Assembly: GCA_025355645.1 (NCBI GenBank)
Contig: JANXZG010000053.1
Location: 62,001-126,000, forward strand
DNA: 64,000 nucleotides
DNA from: Gammaproteobacteria bacterium
GTDB lineage: Bacteria; Pseudomonadota; Gammaproteobacteria; Steroidobacterales; Steroidobacteraceae
Direction: 5' to 3'
Numbering within the stretch: position 1 is the first letter of the stretch; every line of letters begins with the position of its first letter. The notes beneath the pieces are model-generated. The model did no database searches. It was not told where the DNA came from and saw only the letters and a list, made by a program, of their open reading frames with translations. This document shows, piece by piece, positions 38,758 through 47,020 of the stretch. The position numbers and the translations under genes are program-made.

Positions 38758-40043
38758 TAGAGATTGCCATCCGTGCTGCCAAAATATAGGGATCCCTGGT
38801 CGATAACCGGGGAGGAGAAAATCGCCCCCACGGAAAATGTCTTGTACAGATGGACCGTCATGTCCATAAAATTATCGAAGGTAGGTGCCAGGGCGGCCTT
38901 GGAAAAATCGCCATCGGCCGCCAGCACTTTCAGAGGATCGGCCGCCGCGCCATCGGTCTGGAACTGCCAGGCAAGTTCGCCGCTCGCCACGTCGAGGGCA
39001 TACAGCCGGCCATTGAACGCGCCTATATAGATGAGGTTGGCGCCGAGCGCGGCAGAACCGAACACCAGTGCATGCGCATCGACGGCATAGCGCAATCGCC
39101 CGTTCCTGGCATCGAGCGCCAGGAACTTATGCGTATCCGACGTGCCGACATAGACGATGCCGCCGCGCACTGCCGGCGTGCCATTGACCCAGGACTGGCT
39201 GGTCGAATAATCCCACTTCTTCTTTCCCGTCTGCGCATCGATGGCATATACATGCCCATCGCGGCAACCCACGTAGACTGTGCCGTCGGCAACGGCGGGG
39301 GAAGACTGGAAGCCTTCCTGGTTATGGTTGACCGGATCCTCGCCGCTCTTGAAGCGCCATTTCTGCAGGCCGGTCTCGGCATCCAGCGCATACAGGTAGC
39401 TGTCCCAGCTCCCTATGTATACCGTGCCGCCCGCGATCGCGGGCGAGGCGTGCACGACACCACCGGTCTCGAATGACCACAGCAGCACGCCGCTGGCGGC
39501 GTTCAGCGTGTAGATATGGCCATCGCTGCTGCCAAATATGACGCGCCCGTGATCGAGCGCAGGCGAGGAGAGGAACACATCCATCGGGTCAGCGATCAGC
39601 TGCGTCTCGGGCGTCATGCCGTGCATGCCCTTCGCCTCGAAGCGCCGCTCGCCGCCCGTGGCAAACCGCCATTTGATCTGGCCGGACTCGGTGGAAAGGG
39701 CGTAGAAAATCCCGTCGTAGGTCAGGAAATACACCAGGCCATCGCCAATCGCGGCAGAGGAGGAAATAGGCTCGGTCAGCGCGACCTTCCATTTCTGCTG
39801 CCCGCTGCGCTGATCAATCGCGTAGAAGCTGCCATCGGAACTGCCGATGAACACGACGCCCTGGGAAATGGCCGGCGAGGCGATGACAGGACCACCCGTC
39901 TTGAAGCGCCACTGCACGCCATTGAATGCGGTGGGGCCGGCCGAGTCGAACACGCCGGTGCGCGCATTCGTGCCGTGGAAGGTGGTCTGCGCTAGCGCGG
40001 CCTGTGCGAACAGAATGGCGACGATCAGTGATGCGTAGCGCAA
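38745..40043 (-). CDS. exported PQQ/BamB-like beta-propeller repeat protein
   Basis: 432 residues with a signal peptide (ends near QAALAQ). At least seven repeats read V-Y-x-G-(S/C)-x-D-G-x-x-Y-A-(I/L)-(D/N)-A-x-(T/S)-G-x-x-K-W, the PQQ_2 blade signature (GSSDGSFYAID, GSSDGHIYTLN, GSWDSYLYALD, GCRDGHVYAID, GAFNGRLYALD, GSTDGNLYAIH). No PQQ-dehydrogenase active-site Cys ring is seen, so it is a scaffold or binder. TTG start at 40043 directly follows the stop of the broken upstream gene. It is last in the TonB/MBL operon. Confidence 0.85.
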   Translation of the reverse strand: MRYASLIVAILFAQAALAQTTFHGTNARTGVFDSAGPTAFNGVQWRFKTGGPVIASPAISQGVVFIGSSDGSFYAIDQRSGQQKWKVALTEPISSSAAIGDGLVYFLTYDGIFYALSTESGQIKWRFATGGERRFEAKGMHGMTPETQLIADPMDVFLSSPALDHGRVIFGSSDGHIYTLNAASGVLLWSFETGGVVHASPAIAGGTVYIGSWDSYLYALDAETGLQKWRFKSGEDPVNHNQEGFQSSPAVADGTVYVGCRDGHVYAIDAQTGKKKWDYSTSQSWVNGTPAVRGGIVYVGTSDTHKFLALDARNGRLRYAVDAHALVFGSAALGANLIYIGAFNGRLYALDVASGELAWQFQTDGAAADPLKVLAADGDFSKAALAPTFDNFMDMTVHLYKTFSVGAIFSSPVIDQGSLYFGSTDGNLYAIH

Positions 40044-41081
40044 TCAGCTCGCCTTTTGTGTGCGCGTGGCAGACCATGCGCCATCGGCGCGCCCCTGAAC
40101 GCGCATTCGCCCCTTGCCCAAATCCCCATCGATCCAGCCGGCAAGGAATGCGCTGACCGGACCCGGTGCGCCGTCAGGGCTACCCGCCGGCCACTCGCCG
40201 GCGAACGATACATCCACATACCCATTGCGCCAGATGCCAGTGACGGGCAGGCGTTGCCCGAGCGGACCGGACCAGGTTCCGCTGACCTGGGAGCCGTCCG
40301 TGTGCAGCTGCATCGTTGCGTCCATAGGGCCGGCGTCACTGGCAAAATGCAGCATCCAGGAACCCGTGGCGCCTGATCCATTGGCGAGCTTCAGCGGCGT
40401 AGCAGGCTCGATGCGCAGGTTGGAAAAATACGCTTCCTGATTGGCGTAGCCCCACAGCCCGACGGCGCCATGCAGATCCTCGCCCTTCATGCCATCGATC
40501 ACCAAGCTGGGCCGGGTCGATCCGTTCAGGAACAGTTTCGCAGCGCGACCGGCGACTTCTATACGCACATGCATCCAGGTCTCCGACCCAATATCGGCAT
40601 GTGACTCATAGACCGAGGGCCATTCCCTGCGCAGGCGATACCAGCCGAAATCAGGCGCGGCGAGGTACTGCACCGTATGGTTGCGCTTCGCCTGGTCCGG
40701 TGATTGTGAATTTCCCGGCCTCAGGTAAAACAATTCGTAATGCGATGCATCGGCCCGGGCGCGAAACGCGATGCCGACGAAGCCGGGGTAAGGCATGTCC
40801 GGCGGGGTGGTGAACTTCAGCGCAAGGTCCGCCTAGATGACGCCGTCGTGGAAGTCGGTGCCTGGCAGCAGCGTGAGCCCGTCCCCATCCTCGCCCTCGA
40901 CGGTCATGCGCAGCGACTTGCGCCCCAGGTATTTTGCCGCTTCCAATTTCACCGGCGGTGCGCCCAGGCCGCGCGCATCGTGAAGGGCAAAGGTCTGCAC
41001 CGTTGCTGCCTGCGCTAGGCTGCCACTGGCTGCCAGCATTGCGAGAGCGCCACCCTTGAGCCAGCGCAGCATTGTGTTCAT
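40044..41081 (-). pseudogene. exported LamG/DUF1080-like protein, interrupted by an in-frame TAG
   Basis: The first 82 codons (from ATG at 41081, signal peptide ending near AQAAT) end in DFHDGVI, then a TAG at 40833-40835. The same frame continues ADLALKFTTPPDMPYPGFVGIAFRARAD... to a stop at 40044. Joined, it would be about 345 residues, with a jelly-roll/LamG-like domain (GSETWMHVRIEV, GTWSGPLG). One change of a Glu or Gln codon to TAG explains the break. The start overlaps the MBL gene by 4 nt. It could be a true mutation or a single-base sequence error. Confidence 0.75.
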
Positions 41082-42163
41082 TGATATTCCTCCAGGCCTT
41101 CCGTTGCTTCGTTGTACATTTGCCTGACGACGGGCGTGAAGTTGCCCTCAAACGAGGCGTTCAGGTCCGGATCATCGTGCGTAAACTTCAGGCGGATCGC
41201 ATCCAGGTTCACGACCTTCTGTGTTTCCTTCAACGTCAGTCCCTGGTGCAGGGCCTGCTGTACCTGTTGGCGGATGCTCTGCAGCGACTCGAGCAGCAAC
41301 GTCAGGTAGGCCTTGTCACGCTGCGCGGGCCCATGTCCCGGCACGATCGTGCTGGCATCGAGCGCCGCGAGCACCTCGAGGCTGGCGATCCAGTCCGATG
41401 GATGCGAATCGGCGCAGAAGGGCACGGGGTAGGCGAGCAGGTCCCCCGTCAGCAGGACCTTCTCCTGCGGCAGGTACAGCGCTACATCGCCCACCGTATG
41501 CCCGGGCAGCGTGATGAAATGAAATTCCCGCCCGCCGTGATAGAGCGTCAGGCTCTTGTTGAAGGTCAGCGTGGGCAGCTTGACCGGGGTGGCCCGAAAT
41601 TCGGCGAGAAATCGCGCTTCGCCTGAGATCTGCGCATGCAGCTCCTCGCGATCCTTCGGGCTGAGCTGCTTGCCATCGGCACTGCGGCCCGACTTGAGCT
41701 GCTTGCCGATTTCCCGGTTCGCCTGGGCGATCTCAAATTCCAGCGTCTTGATGTAGACACCCGACGTGTCCTCCATCAACCGGCGCGTCTCCTTGCTGGC
41801 GATGATCTCGACCTCGGGGAAAGCCGCCACAAAGCCGGCATTCCCGCCGGCATGATCGGGATGCCAGTGCGAATTCACGATGTAATGCACGGGTTTCGGC
41901 GTCAGTTCCTGCAGTTCATGGATGACGCCGCTCGCGGTGCCGGGCAGCAAGGTGGCATCGAACATCAGCACGTCGCGGTCCATGACGACCGCGATGGAGT
42001 TGCCGACCACATTACCCGCGACATCCGGCGTCAGGAACTGGTAGATGCCAGGCACAAGTTCCACGGGCTGCGTGGCGGCGCGGACCGGGAAATCGGTGAG
42101 CAGCGCCACGGCGATCGCGGCTGCGAACAGCAGCATGGCAGTTCCAGCGGGGCGCAGCGTCAT
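41078..42163 (-). CDS. exported metallo-beta-lactamase-fold hydrolase
   Basis: 361 residues with a signal peptide (MTLRPAGTAMLLFAAAIAVALLTDF...). The metal site HWHPDHAGG (about residues 99-107), then GHTVGDVALYL, the DLLA segment and GHGPAQ are present, so two metals could bind. Such periplasmic MBL proteins hydrolyse esters, lactones or act as PQQ-alcohol-linked hydrolases. Its start overlaps the TonB receptor's stop and its stop the next gene's start, both by 4 nt, so translation is coupled along the operon. Confidence 0.87.
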   Translation of the reverse strand: MTLRPAGTAMLLFAAAIAVALLTDFPVRAATQPVELVPGIYQFLTPDVAGNVVGNSIAVVMDRDVLMFDATLLPGTASGVIHELQELTPKPVHYIVNSHWHPDHAGGNAGFVAAFPEVEIIASKETRRLMEDTSGVYIKTLEFEIAQANREIGKQLKSGRSADGKQLSPKDREELHAQISGEARFLAEFRATPVKLPTLTFNKSLTLYHGGREFHFITLPGHTVGDVALYLPQEKVLLTGDLLAYPVPFCADSHPSDWIASLEVLAALDASTIVPGHGPAQRDKAYLTLLLESLQSIRQQVQQALHQGLTLKETQKVVNLDAIRLKFTHDDPDLNASFEGNFTPVVRQMYNEATEGLEEYQ

Positions 42164-44097
42164 ACGTCAACCGTCAGGTAAGCCAGGAAATTTCGTGGCC
42201 CCATGACGTAGTACCCCGGGTTGTACCCGGTCACCCATACGTAGATGTTGGTGGCATTTTGCACTTCCAGGCGCAGTGTCGCGGGCGCGCCATGGATCGA
42301 GAAGCGATAACGGCCGCCGAACGACAGCACGTTCGCCGGCGGCGCATACACCGCGTCGCTGATGGCCGCGGGCGTCGCCCCGGCGTGAAAGAACGTGATG
42401 TCGGCCGAGGCGCCCGGCCAGCCCGTGAAACTGTAGTCGGCATTGATGACGCCCTGGTTGTGCGCCTGGCCAAATGCATCGCGGCCGACCCCAAGGGCCG
42501 CGAGGTTCGGTCCCTCGATCAGCACCTGCCCCAACAAAGCACCGGCCGTGACGTGCAGGCGCGGCAGCACTTCGCCAGAGAGCGAGAATTCAAAGCCACG
42601 CGCGCGCTGCACGCCGAGGTCCCGGTCAATGTTGCTGGGATCTATATTGAAGTACGGCTTGTTGATTTCAAATACACCGGCGATGAGCTTCAGTTTCGGC
42701 GTCAGCAGAAACCGCAGCCCGGTGTCCGCCTGCCAGGTCCGCGAGGAGGGCAGGATCGCGCCGCGATTCTGCGCGGTATTCGGTGCCACCCCTGAGTCCT
42801 CCAGCCCCTGCGTGTAGCCCGCGTAGGCGAATAGCCTGTCGCTCAGCCCGAAGGCGGCCGAGCCGTAGCCGCGCAGTGGATTTTCACTGAGCCGGGACAT
42901 GGGCTCGGTGGGCGAGGTGACTTCTGCCTCGTAACTTTCCTTCTGCACGCCGATCGCTATGTTTGCGCGCGCATCCCAGCCCACGCGGTAGGCGAGCCCG
43001 ATGCTGTGCAGCCTGGTGTGATTCTCGGTGCGCGCCGTGTACGTAAAATCAGGCTCCGGCACCTGCAGGCCCTGGCCGATATAGGCCTGCCCGGCATCGA
43101 CGACATCGGCGCCGCCGTAATTGCCGGTGGTGTCGCGCCCGCGTGCAATGAAGATCAGGTCCTGGTTCCAGTTGCTGCTTACGAAATGCCCCGTCAGGCG
43201 CGCTTCGCCCGACGTGGAGGCGACCGACTGGTCCGGGTAACCGACCAGCAGGTGATCCGCGAGCCCATTCAGGTTGGTATTGACGTACAGATCGGCAAAG
43301 CTGACCGGGAAGTCCGAGATCGAGTGAAACAACCCCGCCGCAAGTGTCCAGTGCGCGCTGAGCCTTGCGTCGAGGATGCCGCCGTAATTTTCCGACAGCC
43401 CCCGGGCCTGCGCCCAGTCCTGACCGAGGAAGCGCCGCTCGACATTAGGCGGCAGGTAATCGCCCGCGCTGAACACGACGGGCATCTGGTCGGCCTTCGA
43501 GATCTGCTGCCAGTCAAAGATCGCGCGCACGGTCAGCCGGTCGTTGGGCTTCCACCGCGGGGTGGCGCCGAAGTCTGTCACCGTCGTCGTGTAACCGGGG
43601 TAGGGGCCGACCGGCGTGCTCGCATTGATTGAATAACTGGCGCCCACCGGCAGCTCGAGTTCGCTGCCGATAAGCGGCAGGTTCGCATCGGCACTGACGC
43701 TCCGGTGTGCAAAGGGACCGATGCTCGCGACCAGGCTCGCGCTGGCCTTGCCATCGCCGGTATGGCGCAGGTCATAATCCACGATGCCGGTGGGCGCCGG
43801 GAAGGCATAGCCGATCTCCGTGACGCCGACTCTGATCGTCGAGCCCTCGACAATGCGATTCGACAGGTTTCCCTGCTGATCGAAATAAAGGCCGTCGATG
43901 CGCACATTGCCGGCCTGCTGCGGATTAAAGCCGCGCACGCTGCCGGGACCATACAGGCCGATGCTCTCGAGGCCGAGCGTCAGGCCGAACGCGTCGGCAG
44001 CGCTTGCCACCGGATCATCGGAGGCATGCTGGCCGAGGCTCGTGCGTATCGGCACGCCCACCAGAAACAGCATCGCCGCGATCCAGACCGGCTTCAT
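42160..44097 (-). CDS. TonB-dependent outer-membrane receptor
   Basis: About 645 residues with a signal peptide, then a plug domain (GLESIGLYGPGSVRGFNPQQAGNVRIDGLYFDQQGNLSNR, followed by SEIGYAFPAPTGIVDYDLR-like text) and a 22-strand-type barrel ending in the aromatic-rich FLAYLTVDV. No clear TonB box was seen. ATG at 44097 gives a normal signal peptide; a GTG at 44118 is possible. It heads an operon with an exported MBL hydrolase, the broken LamG-like gene and the propeller gene. Ligand unknown; the receptor type is common in Steroidobacter-like lineages. Confidence 0.88.
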   Translation of the reverse strand: MKPVWIAAMLFLVGVPIRTSLGQHASDDPVASAADAFGLTLGLESIGLYGPGSVRGFNPQQAGNVRIDGLYFDQQGNLSNRIVEGSTIRVGVTEIGYAFPAPTGIVDYDLRHTGDGKASASLVASIGPFAHRSVSADANLPLIGSELELPVGASYSINASTPVGPYPGYTTTVTDFGATPRWKPNDRLTVRAIFDWQQISKADQMPVVFSAGDYLPPNVERRFLGQDWAQARGLSENYGGILDARLSAHWTLAAGLFHSISDFPVSFADLYVNTNLNGLADHLLVGYPDQSVASTSGEARLTGHFVSSNWNQDLIFIARGRDTTGNYGGADVVDAGQAYIGQGLQVPEPDFTYTARTENHTRLHSIGLAYRVGWDARANIAIGVQKESYEAEVTSPTEPMSRLSENPLRGYGSAAFGLSDRLFAYAGYTQGLEDSGVAPNTAQNRGAILPSSRTWQADTGLRFLLTPKLKLIAGVFEINKPYFNIDPSNIDRDLGVQRARGFEFSLSGEVLPRLHVTAGALLGQVLIEGPNLAALGVGRDAFGQAHNQGVINADYSFTGWPGASADITFFHAGATPAAISDAVYAPPANVLSFGGRYRFSIHGAPATLRLEVQNATNIYVWVTGYNPGYYVMGPRNFLAYLTVDV

Positions 44098-44222
44098 CGA
44101 AAGCTTTAAATGTCTCACGGCGGCCAGTGTAGAAGCGCCGCGCTCGCTTCACACACACCGCTTACTGCAGCGGGCTGGCGATTCGCCGCAGGAATTACCG
44201 CGCCAGAGCGGGCGGGCGTACG

Positions 44223-45329
44223 ATGCATGACATGAGCGAAAGTTCAATTACCAGCACGCCGAAGTGGCGCTGGATCTGCATTATCTGGATCGCGGGCGCA
44301 CTGTTCGATGCGAGCCAGTCGGTGCTCGTGATGCGCGCCGAAGGGGCGCATCATCCGTGGCTGCCGGTGTTCGCCTCCGAACTTGGCACTTGGCTGCCAT
44401 GGGTACTTGCGACCCCGCTGATCAGCACGCTGGCGCGGCGCTTTCCAGTCATCCGCAGCGCGAGTGTGCAAACCGTGGCGGTCCATGGGGCGGCCTTCTC
44501 GATCATCAGCCTGCTCGGTTCCGCATGGTCGTCCATGCTGCTGATGCTGATCAATCCGTGGCAGCACAGCAAGCCGCCAGGTCCATTCTGGGACTTGTGG
44601 AGCACGCTGCTGATCGACCAGATGCTGACCTTCCTGATCGTGTATGCGCTGATCGTCGCCGTTACGATCATCATGGACTCGCGCGCGAGTATGGCGCGCC
44701 AGCAGACCGAGACCGCGCGGCTCAGCGAAGAGTTGTCCCGTGCGCACCTCGCGGCGCTGCGACGGCAGATGGAGCCGCATTTCATGTTCAACACCCTCAA
44801 TTCCATTGCCGGGCTCGTGCGCGACCAGCGCAACGATGCGGCCGTCAGCATGATCGTGGGCCTGAGCGAGTTCCTGCGGCGCGCCTCCGAGGATTCGCAG
44901 CGCGCCCAGGTCACGCTGGCCGAGGAAGCCGAGTACCTGCAGCGCTACGTGGACATTCAGAAGGCGCGCTTCGCGGAACGCCTGGAGGTCAGCGTGGACA
45001 TCCCGGCGGAGCTCCTGCAGGCGGCCGTGCCGAACCTGCTGCTGCAGCCGCTGGTGGAAAACGCCATCAAGCACGGCATCGCGAGGCGCATCGCCGGTGG
45101 CGCAGTGCGCGTCACCGCCGCCAAGCACAATGGCCGGCTTTCGCTGAGCGTCTACAACGATGGGCCGCGCCTGCCGATGGACTGGCAGGCGACCAGCAAC
45201 GGCATCGGCATCGCCAACCTGCGCACGCGACTGCAGATCCTGCATCGCGACGAATTCGACCTGCAGCTGCGCAACATTGAACCGGGCGGCGTGGAAGTTC
45301 TGGTGACACTGCCGCTGCGCGGGGTGTGA
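44223..45329 (+). CDS. LytS-family sensor histidine kinase
   Basis: 368 residues. About four membrane helices (residues 15-150) are followed by a coiled linker and the His_kinase domain: EPHFMFNTLNSIAGLVRDQ (phospho-acceptor His near 198), then PLVENAIKHGI (ATP N box). The C-terminal part ends in a GHKL ATPase (GIGIANLRTRLQILH). It ends 1 nt before the response regulator start, so the two form a two-component system. It is divergent from the TonB operon, which it may control. Confidence 0.92.
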   Translation: MHDMSESSITSTPKWRWICIIWIAGALFDASQSVLVMRAEGAHHPWLPVFASELGTWLPWVLATPLISTLARRFPVIRSASVQTVAVHGAAFSIISLLGSAWSSMLLMLINPWQHSKPPGPFWDLWSTLLIDQMLTFLIVYALIVAVTIIMDSRASMARQQTETARLSEELSRAHLAALRRQMEPHFMFNTLNSIAGLVRDQRNDAAVSMIVGLSEFLRRASEDSQRAQVTLAEEAEYLQRYVDIQKARFAERLEVSVDIPAELLQAAVPNLLLQPLVENAIKHGIARRIAGGAVRVTAAKHNGRLSLSVYNDGPRLPMDWQATSNGIGIANLRTRLQILHRDEFDLQLRNIEPGGVEVLVTLPLRGV

Positions 45330-46046
45330 ATGCAGCTTCGCGTCCTGGTGGTCGACGATGAACCGTTGGCCCGCCGCAACCTGACCGCATTGCTGAGGCA
45401 CGACCCGGACATCGGCTCGGTCAACGAAAGCGGCAGCGGGCTTGATGCCATCGCGATCATCCGCAAGTCGCCGCCGGACCTGGTGTTCCTCGATGTGCAG
45501 ATGCCCGAATGCGATGGCTTCGACGTGCTCGAGCAGCTTGGCAGCGAATTGCCGTCGACGATCATCTTTGTGACTGCGCATAACGAATATGCGCTGCGCG
45601 CGTTCGAGGCCGGTGCGCTCGATTACCTGCTGAAGCCCTTTGATGACGCGCGTTTCCAGCGCGCGCTTGCCAGGGCCAAGGAGAAGATCGCGCACTACTC
45701 GCCGACGCGCCACCAGCCGATGGAGCGGCTGGTCGTCAAGAGTCCCGGCCGGGTGCTGTTCCTGTCCGTCGCCGAGATTGACTGGATCGACGCGGCGGAT
45801 TATTACGCCTGCCTGCACGTCGGCGAGGCGATGCACCTTATTCGCCGCACGCTTGCGGAACTCGAGCATGACGTCGGCCGCGACAAGTTCTTCCGCACCC
45901 ACCGCTCCGTGATCGTAAATCTCGACCGAATCCGTGGGCTCGAGCTGCAGAGCGATGGCGAGTACGAGATCGTGCTGAAGTCCGGCGCGCGATTGCGGCT
46001 GAGCCGCCGCTATCGCAAGGCCCTGCAGGATCGGCTGGGGATCTAG
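45330..46046 (+). CDS. LytTR-family response regulator
   Basis: 238 residues. The REC domain has VVDDEPLARRNL and the phospho-acceptor Asp in VFLDVQMPECDGFDVL, then VTAHNEYALRAFEAGALDYLLKPF. The C-terminal LytTR DNA-binding domain reads EIDWIDAADYYACLHVGEAMHLIRRTLAELE...FFRTHRSVIVNL. It should bind direct repeats in promoters; none was clearly identified in the 125-nt spacer before the TonB receptor. It follows the kinase gene directly. Confidence 0.93.
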   Translation: MQLRVLVVDDEPLARRNLTALLRHDPDIGSVNESGSGLDAIAIIRKSPPDLVFLDVQMPECDGFDVLEQLGSELPSTIIFVTAHNEYALRAFEAGALDYLLKPFDDARFQRALARAKEKIAHYSPTRHQPMERLVVKSPGRVLFLSVAEIDWIDAADYYACLHVGEAMHLIRRTLAELEHDVGRDKFFRTHRSVIVNLDRIRGLELQSDGEYEIVLKSGARLRLSRRYRKALQDRLGI

Positions 46047-46052
46047 CGGATT

Positions 46053-46664
46053 TTAAGCCGGTGGCCGATCGAGCAGTCCGACATAGCGCGGCTGGCCTGC
46101 AACCCGCGCGAGCCACGCGCGCACCGCAGGATAAGGTGCGAGCTCGAGGCCGCCCTCCTCGGCCACATGCGTGTACGCATACAGCGCAATATCCGCAATG
46201 CTGTAGCGCTGATCGGCGAAGAAAGAGCGCGTGGCCAGGTGGGCGTCCATGATCGCAAGCGCCTCGCGTCCGCGCGCCAGGCGCTGCGGCAGTTCAGCGC
46301 GGCGCGCACTGTCGGCGGGAAAATGGCGGACGATGAAGCGCGCCGTCGCAACATAGGGCTCATGGCTATATTGTTCGAAGAACATCCACTGCAGCACCTG
46401 CGCTCGTGCCAGGCGCCCGGCTGGAATGAAAGCCGAGGCTTCAGCGAGGTACCAGAGGATCGCGCCGGATTCGGCGAGGAATTGCCCGTCGGGAAGTTCC
46501 AGCAGCGGGATGCGGCCATTGGGGTTCTTGGCAAGGAATTGCGGCGTGCGCGACTCGCCTTTTATGATGTCCACATCGTGGTAGCGATAGGGCAACCCCA
46601 GCTGCGCGAGCAGCAGGCGAATCTTGTAACCATTGCCCGAGTCGAGAAAATCGTGCAGGACCAT
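46053..46664 (-). CDS. glutathione S-transferase family protein
   Basis: 203 residues. The N-terminal thioredoxin-like domain has FLDSGNGYKIRLLLAQLGLPY and the substrate segment NPNGRIPLLELPDGQFLAESGAILWYL. The helical C-terminal domain holds FFADQRYSIADIALYAYTHVAEEGG, typical GST. The likely catalytic Ser is in SGNGYK. It lies head-to-tail with a small membrane-protein gene (6-nt gap), probably one transcript, and converges with the LytTR gene. Substrate unknown. Confidence 0.9.
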   Translation of the reverse strand: MVLHDFLDSGNGYKIRLLLAQLGLPYRYHDVDIIKGESRTPQFLAKNPNGRIPLLELPDGQFLAESGAILWYLAEASAFIPAGRLARAQVLQWMFFEQYSHEPYVATARFIVRHFPADSARRAELPQRLARGREALAIMDAHLATRSFFADQRYSIADIALYAYTHVAEEGGLELAPYPAVRAWLARVAGQPRYVGLLDRPPA

Positions 46665-46670
46665 CCTGCT

Positions 46671-46883
46671 TCAGGCGGTGGGCTTCGGGTGACTCGTGTC
46701 GTTGGACTCGCTGTCGAGCTTTGCGAGCTTCGCGACCAGCATGGCACCGCTCAGCACGATCAGCGCGGTCGTGACGGTTGCAATCGGAAAGTGCCACAGC
46801 AGCCAGAGCATCGAGATCGACGAGACCGCGATCGCTGAATTGAACAACGCGATCGAATGGCGCTCTTGTTTGGTCTGCTTCAT
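46671..46883 (-). CDS. small two-helix membrane protein
   Basis: 70 residues with two hydrophobic helices (about 14-32 and 38-56) and a charged, Ser/Thr-rich tail. AGGAG lies 8 nt before ATG at 46883, better than a start at 46907. No family recognised. It is upstream of and probably co-transcribed with the GST. Confidence 0.62.
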   Translation of the reverse strand: MKQTKQERHSIALFNSAIAVSSISMLWLLWHFPIATVTTALIVLSGAMLVAKLAKLDSESNDTSHPKPTA

Positions 46884-46933
46884 GCCCGGCTCCTGCTGAG
46901 GTTCCAAAAGTGTGAACTAGTCGTGGATCATTT

Positions 46934-46960
46934 CCTATAGCTTTGTGTTATAGGCACAAA
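46934..46960. promoter_or_regulatory. overlapping inverted repeats upstream of fumarase gene
   Basis: CCTATA-N9-TATAGG (46934-46954) overlaps TTTGTG-N7-CACAAA (46942-46960). These sit 61 nt before the fumarase start in the spacer shared with the divergent membrane-protein gene. They may be an operator or an RNA hairpin; no known regulator pattern is matched. Confidence 0.35.
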
Positions 46961-47020
46961 AATGTTTTTTGGCAATATGTAAAGTCACGAAACCCGGGAT
47001 CTATGTGATCATGGCAGGGC

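Noticed and set aside
44244..45902. 552-codon minus-strand frame opposite the LytS/LytTR genes
   Set aside because: Shadow of two well-supported genes; low-complexity His/Gln/Arg translation and no ribosome site.
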